The position numbers and the translations under genes were made by a program. Below, one piece after another: positions 40,882 through 50,800 of a stretch of DNA of 64,000 nt (the stretch's first letter is position 1; each line of letters opens with the position of its first letter). The DNA is from Opeltia flavorubescens (Eukaryota; Ascomycota; Lecanoromycetes; Teloschistales; Teloschistaceae): assembly GCA_000442125.1 (NCBI GenBank), contig KE546974.1:186001-250000 (forward strand), in the 5' to 3' direction. Under the pieces are notes generated by a model. That model was not told the DNA's origin and did no database searches. It saw nothing but the letters and a program-made list of their open reading frames with translations.

Positions 40882-41044
40882 TATTATAAAATTATAATAA
40901 AATTATAACGAAATTATAGCGGAATAAAAATAAAATATAGGTATAAAGTATCGGGTATATATAGAAGTTAAATTTTCAAAATTTGTTTTAGCGAAATGGA
41001 AAAGTGAAAAAGTTATGGTAATCTGGCACACCTGGGCGACCATA
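40882..41044. repeat. Right terminal inverted repeat of the giant element
   Basis: Reverse complement of the left repeat. Its outer 80 or so bases are much less RIP-mutated than the left repeat and keep words such as CTGGCACACCTGGGCGACCATA-like G/C bases that the left end has largely lost. It is therefore the better guide to the ancestral terminus. Confidence 0.8.
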
Positions 41045-41051
41045 AGTATCC
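41045..41051. repeat. Right target-site duplication of the giant TIR element (AGTATCC)
   Basis: Identical to 5472-5478, directly after the last base of the right inverted repeat. An eighth base is ambiguous because both the element end and the flank could supply an A. Confidence 0.75.
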
Positions 41052-42101
41052 CCATCTACTCACTTCTAGCCTCCGACTCAGCAGAGACGATTCCTCTTAT
41101 GATAAGCTCATCGTTCTAGAATAAGAACCTCGATATCAGACTTACTGCTGACGTTGTTTTTGGTATTAAGAGAATGGTTTTCATGCTATATATTATATGG
41201 TTTAGAAAATCAAGGGGAAGGATCAAAAGGCAAGCGGAATTCAGATGACTTGTACGATGATTCCCCGGAAGGAGGGGAGGAAGAGAGTATAGAGGCTATA
41301 ATATGGACTTTGAGGAAGGCAGATTATTGACTACATGTGCAAATAAAAAAAACATACAGATTGTCCTACTCACACGGATTCAGGCTCGTGGAGAAACGTT
41401 GGCGGCCGGCAATCAACTTTCCCCAATAGAGTCATGCTTGTTAAGTTGGCATTCAGCCCGAGGCTCTCCTACCGCGCTACTTCTGCTCATTTACTGCAGT
41501 CGATTGCTCCTTTTCCCTTATCCTAAAACGGCAACGGCCTATCCTATGTATGTAGTGAATATGTCTTGAGCGAGGACGGCATTCGGGGATATTTCATAGC
41601 GATACAGAGTAAGTTCAATGTGACCAAAGGCCCATGGTACAAGAAAATGGCACCCCCAGACTCTTCCCCTTGCGCTATCGATGATCTGCTTATTGCTCGC
41701 TTCTTTTAATACACCTTCTTTGTTATTCATCATATTAGTCAAAGGGCCTTGGTGTCCCGATTCCCAGGTCCTCGAATGACGAGGACAGATAAGCGAAGTG
41801 GTTGTAGTCCAGAGTATATGAATAACAAGCGGTAGTACACTATCCCCAATTTTCTCACTTTCAATGAACCACCTTTCCATTCTGGCATGCCTAGTGCTCA
41901 AATACGAGGTTTATAAGCTGTTGTCTCAATTTTAATTCTCTTGTTCAGCAATGCTACCAGAGTGGTCAGCTTATTAATCGTTCGCCCCCAATGGGGTCCT
42001 GTATTTCTCCTTTCGGTATATCGCAAGTCTATAAGAGCCGCATATCTCCTGGTTTTCGTACCGGCATTCAAGTTCAATATTTCGAAGAATAGCCCTTCAT
42101 A
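41052..42101. other. Intergenic, upstream of the lyase-like gene
   Basis: Normal base composition resumes within about 30 bp of the element. No gene is supported; the open frames at 41303-41569 (+) and 41539-41901 (-) look fortuitous. The 3' part should hold the lyase promoter. Confidence 0.5.
42030..42036 (+). promoter_or_regulatory. Possible TATA box of the lyase-like gene
   Basis: TATAAGA lies 72 bp before the ATG of the secreted lyase-like gene. TATA-type promoters are common for inducible fungal secreted enzymes. The assignment rests on position and motif only. Confidence 0.3.
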
Positions 42102-43531
42102 ATGCATCTACATCTCGGTTTCGTCTCCCTTGTGACTGCTTCTCTCCTATCTGTCGTTTATTGTACTCCCATCGAGAGTCCAGAATCTACAATCAGGGCT
42201 CTCTATCCACGGGCACCGGCAACGTTCACACACCCTGGTGTACTGCTCAATAAAGCCCAATTGGACTTTATCAAGTCCAAAGTCGCCGCCGGACAACAGC
42301 CATGGGCCAGTGCCTACAGCGCCATGCTTTCCGATTCTCTGGCATCATCGACTCGACAGCCAAGCCCTTTCCCGACTGTAGCCTGCGGTTCCTCGTCCAT
42401 GAATCCTAACGTCGGCTGTTATGAGGAGCGGCAGGATGCTCTTGCGGCTTATGCCAATGCCCTCGCTTGGTACATTTCTGGCACAAAGGCCTATGCAACG
42501 AAAGCCATCTCCTTCATGAATGCGTGGGCTAGCACGATCAAGGACCATACTGCAAGCAACGCACCGCTGCAGACCGGATGGTCTGGCGCTTCTTGGGCTA
42601 GGGCCGCGGAGATCATTCGCTACAGCAATGCTGGATGGTCCTCGAGCGATATTACGGCGTTTGAGAATATGTTGAGAAATGTGTACTTGCCGGAGATCAT
42701 CGGGGGGTCCAACAGTAATGGCAATTGGGAACTCGGTACATGATCTAAATCCCCCCTCCTTTTCCATCGCCCGGGTTTCGACATAAGTTCGCCCGCATAG
42801 GGCTCTTGACTTGACTAACGATGTATACGACCAACGTAGTGATGATGGAAGCCGCCCAAGGCATCGCCGTATTCCTCAACGACGGCGCCACCTACGACAA
42901 AGCCATGACAAAATTCTTCGGCCGCGCCCCCGCATACGTCTACCTCACCTCTGACGGCTCGTGCCCAAAAGCCGCGCCCGGAAGCGGCCTCACCACCTGC
43001 TCCCAAATCGAAGATTACTGGGGCCAATACTCCTACCCGCAAAACGGCATCGCGCAGGAGACTTGCCGCGATTTCGTACACACGGGCTATGGGATTGCGT
43101 CTATGTCGCATGTTGCCGAAACCAGCAAGATCCAGGGCAGTGACCTTTGGACTGGGGATGTGGGGACGAGGATTCGGTATGCTTTGGGGTTTCATAGTCA
43201 GTTCGAAGAGGGGGCAAGTGTGCCTAGTTGGCTTTGTGGGGGGAGTGTGGATTTGAAGAATGGGAAGAGTGATTTTGCGATTACGGAGGTGGGGTATAAT
43301 GCTTTGCATGGGAGGTTGGGGATTGCGATGACGAATACGGGGCTTTTGACGATGGATAATCGACCTGGTGAGTTGACTTCTGCACTCTTTTGTTTGTCTA
43401 GCTCTGGTCTCCCAGTGCCATGGCTTTGGGTTGGCGGTGTGACGGTTGCTGATATGCTGTTTTTAGTGGGGAACAACAAACTTTTCGTCGGGTGGGAGAC
43501 TTTGACTCACGGGGATAACAGTGCTTTCTGA
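42102..43531 (+). CDS. Secreted alginate-lyase-like protein
   Basis: The proposed exons are 42102..42735, 42840..43367 and 43467..43531, giving 408 residues. A signal peptide is evident (MHLHLGFVSLVTASLLSVVYC, cleavage near TPIES). The mature protein resembles the alginate-lyase superfamily (an alpha/alpha-toroid polysaccharide lyase fold), with the core NGNWEL at about 206-211 running straight into VMMEAAQGIAVFLND across the first intron, and the C-terminal motif FVGWETLTHGDN. Both joins restore these motifs, and intron 1 has the branch site TTGACTAAC. Intron 2 is 99 bp, so reading through it would also stay open. Characterised PL5 lyases have a catalytic histidine near this N-x-W motif; here the segment is NSNGNW without it, so the substrate and even catalysis are uncertain. 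The protein is probably extracellular. The gene is the first one beyond the giant element. Confidence 0.8.
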
Positions 43532-43714
43532 TGGGATGAATATGACGAAAACGATGGGACAAGTGGTCTGCTCCTTACCATGAGACTTCGGCGGAAGAAC
43601 CGAACACTGGAACGATGTTGAATAGCCATCAGATATTGATACTGAGAGACGGCATTGAGTGTGAACAATACCAAGAATGTAGAGAGAGATATCATGACCA
43701 TAGCTAGCTCAGAA

Positions 43715-44076
43715 TTATGAGACCAAGTAATCAATGCGTAGTTTTACTGCCACAGCATTGACTTTCACAAAGCCATCTATGATCCTGACTCGGAAACCCT
43801 TGGGAATTCGGCTTGAGGCATTAATGGTCCTATTTTCATATTCCCAGTATGGTGGATAGTTTTCTGCTCCTGTAGGATCATAGACCTGGATCAAAGTACC
43901 TCTACCTATTATCCACCTATCATGATTGACCTTATCGAAAACATGATACAATAAGTATTCTTCCTCTCCCCTAAGTGCCTTATCGCCCTGTGTAAACATA
44001 TATTATTGTTACCTAAGTTCACTTTATGAGTTTGATGAATCTGACACACCTGATCGGACATATCTAGAGCTGACAT
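43715..44076 (-). CDS. Small hypothetical protein, two exons
   Basis: Proposed CDS complement(43715..43987, 44050..44076), 99 residues, starting MSALDMSDQ and continuing GDKALRGEEEYLLYHVFDKV. The 62-bp intron has a GTGTGT donor and a TTTACACAG acceptor and joins in phase 0. The protein has ordinary amino-acid composition, a hydrophobic C-terminal half (RVRIIDGFVKVNAVAVKLRI), no signal peptide and no family I recognise. It lies between the lyase-like gene and SEC39. It may be longer at the 5' end, or a chance frame; the first exon is only nine codons. Confidence 0.4.
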
Positions 44077-44243
44077 TTGGCCACAGGCAATGCTGTTAAT
44101 ACACAGCAAATGATTCCAATAGCAGTCGGCTTGAAGGCTGGCAGTCTTACATTTGAAATGGAGAGTATTCCAGGGAAGAGGAGGGACTAACTCTATTCAA
44201 ATGACTCGGATTTCAGCCCTATGAACGGATAACTGACTAACTC

Positions 44244-47200
44244 ATGTCGAGCTCCACTTCCAACGTCCTATCTTCTCGGAAGATTCCTATGAAAAAGCAT
44301 GAACAGAGGGTGTTACCAATGATGGGTCCTGACTATGTCAACAGAGCCCGTATCATTCTTGAGGCCGTTCACTTTGCTTCAGCCCTCGAGGTGCCCTCCC
44401 TCCATCAGCTCATTGCTCGAGAACCGGAGACCTTGCAATTAGAGCTTGTCTTACGCATTATCCTTACCTATCTCCCTGAAAGCGCCGACCCTAGTCTCTA
44501 CATCGAACTACTACATGAACTAGCTCGCGGGGCTGCTCATGCACCTCCAACCTCCTCTATACGTCATGCTCCAGCTGGGAAAGAGTTGTCCGACAATGAA
44601 GCACTACATCAGGTCCGAAAACTACGCCTGCTACCCTTGGCTGAGGAGCAAGATCTCCAGGCTGGCTGCAGTGATATCTTGTCTCTGTTCCTGGTCCATC
44701 GTGCGAGGAGGATAGAGGCCGAGACTGGATCTATACCACAAATTCAAGAGCTCCTGGAGCCATTCATTAGTCGGGATCCTTACCTACGAAAATGGATGAT
44801 ATCAATCATCCTCCCATTACGGCGGCTTGGCTATGAATATTACAAACAGTCCGAGGACGTGTATACGCTGGAGACCTTGGAAAAGCTCGAAGGTCGACCA
44901 GCTATCGATTCCCTGCTTGCTTCATCCCTTCAAGCCTCCCATGATGGGACTACACAGTCCGCTCGGGACATAAGATGCGTTGTGGCGCCATGGATATATG
45001 GTGAAAGTAGGAGAAAGCGTCGGAAAACACATCATGACAGGAGGCGGAGCTCTCTTAGCGGACCTATGAGCCTTGACCCTGATGCAGCATACAGCGAGGA
45101 ATCCTTCAGCGGCTGGTCCGATGTCAATAACTGGATCGTTGATTTGGCGTTGCGAGACTTCTCCGCCGCGGCCCGAACGATAGAATATTGGGGTGGTCCC
45201 ATCGATATCGATTATGCTGGCTATAACGACGACGAAGGAATTAGCGACGATAATTCAAGAAAGTTACTACAGCAGTATGCTCAGACTGGACTGGCCATCG
45301 TTTACACGACTGTTGAGACTTCTCCGTTAGCGACTGAGAACATGCGTGCCATCCTTCAAAAAGTTGCTTTTCTCTCCGGTCTGGAGTCAGCCATTAAGCT
45401 TGACGACCCTTTAGATTCTGCTACAGCCGATGAAATGAGGAAATATTTAGACCGGATTTCGGAGGTCCATCTCCTTCACAATGCGCTCCTCAGATCTGAC
45501 AATCCAGTGACATGTCCTGGGCCGGCTCCACTATCGATTGCGAGCCTCCTGCTAAAGTCTGCTGCGATACTTCAAAAACTTGGTCATCCTAAGAGCTGTA
45601 AGGCGACGCTGGGTCTCGCAGCCTTTGCTAGGCGTGAGGAGCAAATGGATGAGTTGCGTAAGACGTTGCAAAAGATTCCAGTAAGAACGAGAGACGAAGA
45701 CGCCTGGGCGAAGGTCAGGCACCAAATTCTCTGGCTCAGAGATTGGCAATATCAGGCTTCTTCCGGTAGCATTCACGACAAAGCCAATGCTCTGGGTGTG
45801 TTTGGGAAGATAGAACTAGTGGATATGGAAACCGAACTGCTGAAAGCTTTGCTGAGAGCAAGCTGTAAGTAGAACCCAAGGCTTTCCCTGTCATAGTCGT
45901 GGTCTCAAACTCATGAACGTCGCACAGGCTATAATCTTGCAGCTCATGTATATTGTATGCAAGATGATCGCCCGCTTTCAGAAGCCACGCTTGAGAGGAC
46001 AATCCTAAGCGTAGCTATGTCATTCTACGACGGGGCAAGCAATGGTAATCGTACCCGTGGAGGAGTCCGCAAAGCATCTGAGATGTACGTTGGCATCTCC
46101 AATACGAGCATATAGTCCATTAACCGCTTGCAGTATTGCAGCATTCCAAAGTCACTTCCCACGATCGACTACATTCAACGAAGCCAATGCATTGCTCACA
46201 GCGACCCACTCCATGTCATTTTACTCGCTTACCCTCCAACACGGAGTCCCCTTCCAGCCCGTGAATATCCGAGCGAACAAAGACCCAATGTCCCTGATCG
46301 GCAAGATCCTTGAGCAAAACCCTCGTAGCTATACAAAACTCGACGACCTCATCGAGATCGGTCAAAATCTCACCAAAGCCCCCGGTCTAGCTAAAGTCCA
46401 AGATCAAAACCTCCAAAGGAAACCATATCAAGTAGGTGGGCTAGGTCATCAACTAGCAGAGTCCTCCCGCCGTATCACCTCTATGGCAATTGAAGCAGCT
46501 CTGAAGGAAGACGACTTCGACACCGCATACTCTTACATCGTCAATCGTTTATCCCCTACCATCCCTACCTCACAAAACCAAGACCAAAATCTTACAAATC
46601 TGGCCACCGAAACCGAGCCCGAAGATGACATCTCCTGGCGCGCCGCCTACCTCGCTGGTCGCTCCTCATCCTCTACCACACCCCCATCAATCCACCACCT
46701 CTCCCAACGCCTCGAACTCCTCTCCCTCTCCCTCACCCTCGCCCCATCAACCCACCTCCAAGAAATCCTCCAGGTCTGGCGCTCCGTCGAGTCCGACCTC
46801 TTTGCCCTCTCGGCAGAAGAAGCCGCAGAGGAAGATTGCTGGAATAGTAAAGCTGACCACCGCCAGAGTGTCTCGAGTGTTGTACCGGGCGGCTTTTCCT
46901 CTGTCTCTCAATCCGACTTTGAAATAAGGGAGAGTGATCAATTAGCAAATGAGAAACAGAGAAGGGAGAAGGCGGGGAACAAGGAGGGGGAGGAGGAGGC
47001 TCCGATGGGGCTTTTTGAGGTTGCGAGGGGGGCGGTGGGGGCGTTTAGGAAGGGGGCTTTTCCGCTTAGAGCGGGGGGCGCTGCGGGTGCTGGGGAAGAA
47101 GTGAGGGAGAAGGGGAAGGCGAATAGACCGCTGAGTTGGGGGAGTGAAGGTGGGAGTGAGGGTAAAAGGGAAGAGAGGGTTAGGAAGAGGGATCTCGTCG

Positions 47201-47313
47201 CTAGTGCTGTGACGGGGGGTTTGGCGAGTGGGATTGGCTGGGTCATTGGTGCGCCGACACCATCGACGACGACTACGATGGCGGGAGCTGGGGCGAGGGC
47301 GGAGAGGGGATGA
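44244..47313 (+). CDS. SEC39: Sec39-domain protein, Dsl1/NRZ ER tethering complex subunit
   Basis: The proposed exons are 44244..45864, 45928..46084 and 46134..47313, giving 985 residues. Introns of 63 and 49 bp have GTAAGT and GTACGT donors; the second has a CCATTAACC branch. Both joins are required to keep the Sec39 domain continuous (LLRAS to CYNLAAHVYCMQDD, and ASE to IIAAFQSHFPRSTTF). Sec39 (NBAS-like) scaffolds the Dsl1 complex, which tethers Golgi-derived COPI vesicles at the ER. The helical domain fills roughly residues 25-720. The C-terminal tail is low-complexity, rich in G, A, K and E, and ends in a hydrophobic G/A stretch. The gene is convergent with MOT1. Confidence 0.85.
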
Positions 47314-47855
47314 TGTGAACTTTTTGCTTGCTTGGCTGAGCTATGTATAGAATGAGAGAATGCGTGGTGTTGATAAGCAGAAAACAAACACAGTGATGGA
47401 ATCCCAGACGAACGGGAGATACAACAAAAGAGAACAACAGTAATAAGCAAACAAGACAAAACATACGAGAACTAACCAGATCGAAGATAGTAATACCTGA
47501 TTGCAAAATGAAGTCAAAATGCTTCAGAACAGTGGAGTGTTGCTCTCACAATTACCTGCGTACCGTGCTGGGGTGGTACGCCCTAAGAAATGCGTCCTAT
47601 TTCCCTTTTCTCAAATTATCGAAGAGCGCCTGTATATCCTATAATGCCCCCCTCAACGATGCTCCACCTGTTACCGAACGTCCAGTGGTTCTTACGTTGT
47701 CCTACGTACGCCCCAAACACCACGCTAATATGGGAAACGTCTACCTATGCCAGTATCCGTAAAAATTTGTGTGCCAATTGCCAATACTCCTCCAACTCCT
47801 CCTACCCTCAAAAAACTTCTTATACCCACTAGCAACCCCTTCATTCTTCCCCACC
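47314..47855. other. Convergent intergenic region, SEC39 and MOT1 3' ends
   Basis: About 540 bp between two convergent stop codons. It holds 3' UTR sequence of both genes by position; no gene or clear terminator motif was seen. Confidence 0.5.
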
Positions 47856-50800
47856 TTAAGTTTTCATCGTCGCCAAAAAATGATTAAGATCATACTCCTC
47901 CTCATACTGCCGATCATCCCACAGTTCCTGAAGATCATCCAGATATCCCTTCTTCCCCTTCTCTTTCAACTCGCCCGTCACATCTACCATGTCTTCCTCC
48001 TTGCCCGCTGAGGGGTCAGATAATGGGCCCGAAGCAGAAGAAGTGTTGTCGCCGATATTGAAGAGATCGAGGATCTCGCCCGTTTCCATTGTGGAAAGGC
48101 CTGCGTTTTGCTGGTTGACGACCGTGGAGGCGACGTCGATTTTGAAACGTTGGAGACTATTGAAGCAGATAGTCAGTATAACGGATTTTCTTATAGTAAT
48201 TATAGGCGTGGAAAGAAAAATCACGTACTTCAAGATCTTCTCTTCCAAAGTCCCCCTCGTAATCAGCCGATAAACATTAACCACCTTCTTCTGCCCAATC
48301 CGATGCGCGCGATCCATAGCCTGCAGATCCTTCTGCGGATTCCAATCATGTTCCACAAAAATAACCGTATCCGCACCCGTCAAGTTCAATCCAAGTCCCC
48401 CAACACTAGTCGTAAGCAGCAGACAATCATAGCTAGGATCGGTGTTGAACTGGTTGACAATCTGCTGACGCTTCGATGCCTCCACGCCGCCGTCAAGACG
48501 GAGATACTGGACGCTTGGGAGAAGCTTGCGGAGGACGTCGTTCTGGACGATATCCAGCATTTCCTTCATTTGGCAGAATATGAGAGCGCGGTGCTGGCTG
48601 ACGTAGCTGGGTTCGGCGGCGACCTCACCGGGATTGGCAGACGGTGACGTGCCTATACCACAGTCCACCAAGAGATCACGGAGGGCGGTAAGTTTGGGAG
48701 CATGCGCAATGTCTTTGAGATTCGAATGCTGCTTGGCGAGTAGTGATTGGATGGATTCATATTGCTTATGGCCCTCTTTGACGACCAGGGACGGAGAATT
48801 ACAAAGCTTGCGCATATATTGTAAAGCCTGAAAGATATGTTGCTTGGCTTCCTTATCTTCGCTCCCAGCAGCCTCCGTGAGAGTCTTGCGCTCTCTCTTT
48901 GCAAAGTCTTCGAAAAGCCTCTTCTGGAGATCACTGAGATCGCAATAGTAATTCTGCAGAATCTTGGGAGGTAGATCGTCCAGCACTTCCTCCTTGAGTC
49001 GACGAAGGAGGAAGGGCAAGACTTGTTTGTGTAGGGCCTCGATGGCCAAGGCACCAGCTTCTTGTTCTTTCGAAGATGACTTGCTGAAGCGGCTGGCAGC
49101 AATTGGCTTTGCGAACCTATCCAAGAAAACCTTTTCAGTGCCCAAAAAGCCTGGCATCAAGAAATCGAAGAGTGACCAGAGCTCCAGGACATTGTTCTGG
49201 ATTGGCGTGCCGGAAAGGATTAGACGATGGTTACTTGCTAGGCGCTTGACGGCAATCGTAGTTTTGGCCCGCGGGTTTTTGATCAAATGGCCTTCATCTA
49301 AGACACAGTAGTTCCAGTTGAACGGCGCCAAGACCTCGATCTCGTTTCTACAAACCTCGTAGGACGTGATGACAACGTCGGTCTTGCCAAGTTGATCTCT
49401 CAGCCGGGCCCGATCTCCTGCCGGTCCCACAAATCCGAGGCAAGACAGGAATGGTGCATACGCAGCAATCTCTTGCTGCCAATGACCAGAGAGTGTTGGT
49501 GGACACACGATAAGCGAAGGTAGGCGGCGAAGATCCGGATTCTGGGTTCTAGCGAACTCCTCCGCACGCATATGATGATCGCTTGCAACGATACAAAGAG
49601 TTTGCAAAGTCTTCCCAAGCCCCATGTCGTCGCAGAGGATCCCGTGAAGATGGAAGCGGTTAAGGAAGGCAAGCCAGTTTACCCCTTCCTGCTGGTACGA
49701 CCGGAGTTCGGCCTTGATAGCAACAGGGACTGTGAAAGGTTCAACCTTGCGGACGTCAAGCATCTGGGAGATGAACTTTCGCTCTCGGTCTCTGCCCTCA
49801 AGCAACTTATCCGGAAACCCAGGAGGGTCTGGGATGCCAGCTTCGAGGGGTACAAGCTTGACGAGCGTCGCGAAAGTGGTAGTTGCAATCAGCCGTACGT
49901 CGTTATCCGAGTCGCTCATTCGCCCAAGGACCGGCACAATGAGGAATATCACGTACGGCAAGATACTGTCTTCCATGACGTGGATAAGATGGTAGATCAG
50001 TTCTGTTGCACCCTGTCGTGGCTGAGGGTCGATGGAACTACAGAAGGGTAAAATATCCTCAACCAGCATAATCATAGCCTGTGTCCTCATGATACTGCAT
50101 ACAGTGGCGAAGCATTTGGCGGCGGCGTAACGGAACACGGAAAGCTCACTTCGGAGAGCCTTTGCTATGAGAGGCATCAGACCCTCTACGAAAGAATGGA
50201 GCGATGGATGCAAAGCCGGCACGAGAGCGCGTAGTATTGACAAACCATCGACGACGTCCTGACCCAACTCGTTTTGGGGATCGACAATGTTTTCTGGCAG
50301 GTCGCCACTAAAGGCCTGATGAAGAGGCGCCTCTATTTTACTTCTGATTGCCGGTGCTTTGTCAAGAAGATCTCGTCCAAATATTGTATTCAGTCGATCC
50401 AGGGCTTCCTTGGCACCTCGTCGTTGAACCCGCGCTGCTCTGGCTTCCATCTCGTATCGGGCAGCATCCGCATGATCTTTTCGGTCTTCTTCCTTTCGAA
50501 GCGACAAGACAGAGTCTTTCAAGGCCAAGTTGATCGCAAATTCCGGGGTTTCCGAGGTATCGACACAGTAGAATTTCATAAGATTGGCAATGATCTTATC
50601 AGCTGGTCCACGCTTGCCAGATGCTGCATAGTGGGATATCAGAGCGGCTATCGAGGCAGCTGAACGCTTCTGGAGATCCAAGTTTTCTTCTAGCTTGATA
50701 CTATCCATAAGACCCTTGATTAGAGCAGACGGTTTTTTGGGTACGTAACCGAGAGCTACCAAAGCGCCCGACGCGGCAGCCCTGATCCGTGTATCGCGCT

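Larger units (their letters stand above)
5479..41044. mobile_element. Giant TIR transposon relic, 35.6 kb, heavily RIP-mutated, family unknown
   Basis: The AT-rich block is bounded by long inverted repeats that start TATRGTCGCCCAGGT, and it is flanked by identical 7-bp direct repeats. The simplest reading is one inserted element. Two LTR retrotransposons (6219-12652 and 17250-23683) inserted into it later; subtracting them and their 5-bp duplications leaves about 22.7 kb. Coding capacity is wrecked: only one open frame of more than 60 codons survives, and it looks fortuitous. Recognisable content is a PIF1/Helitron-type helicase relic (about 12.9-14.4 kb), a charged coding relic (about 16.1-17.0 kb), a tRNA-like relic (34.7 kb) and diverged direct repeats. 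The superfamily is open. A 7-bp duplication does not fit the 6 bp of Polintons, and hAT or KDZ-type elements usually make 8 bp. No transposase could be read. The element is broken throughout. Confidence 0.72.

Noticed and set aside
5479-41044. Centromere-like AT-rich region
   Set aside because: Fungal centromeres can be AT-rich and RIP-mutated, but this block has matching inverted ends and a target duplication and sits in a gene-dense region, so an inserted element explains it better. Centromere function cannot be excluded from sequence.
5479-41044. Polinton/Maverick or Starship identity
   Set aside because: Polintons make 6-bp duplications with different termini, and no hallmark gene could be read. 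No tyrosine-recombinase captain is visible for a Starship. The family is left open.
5479-41044. Mitochondrial DNA insertion, suggested by extreme A+T and the tRNA-like fold
   Set aside because: The LTR copies within it differ mainly by transitions, as RIP produces, and no mitochondrial gene is legible.
41303-41901. Open frames 41303-41569 (+) and 41539-41901 (-)
   Set aside because: No family features, no splice context, and they overlap each other near 41.55 kb; fortuitous frames in a promoter-proximal region.
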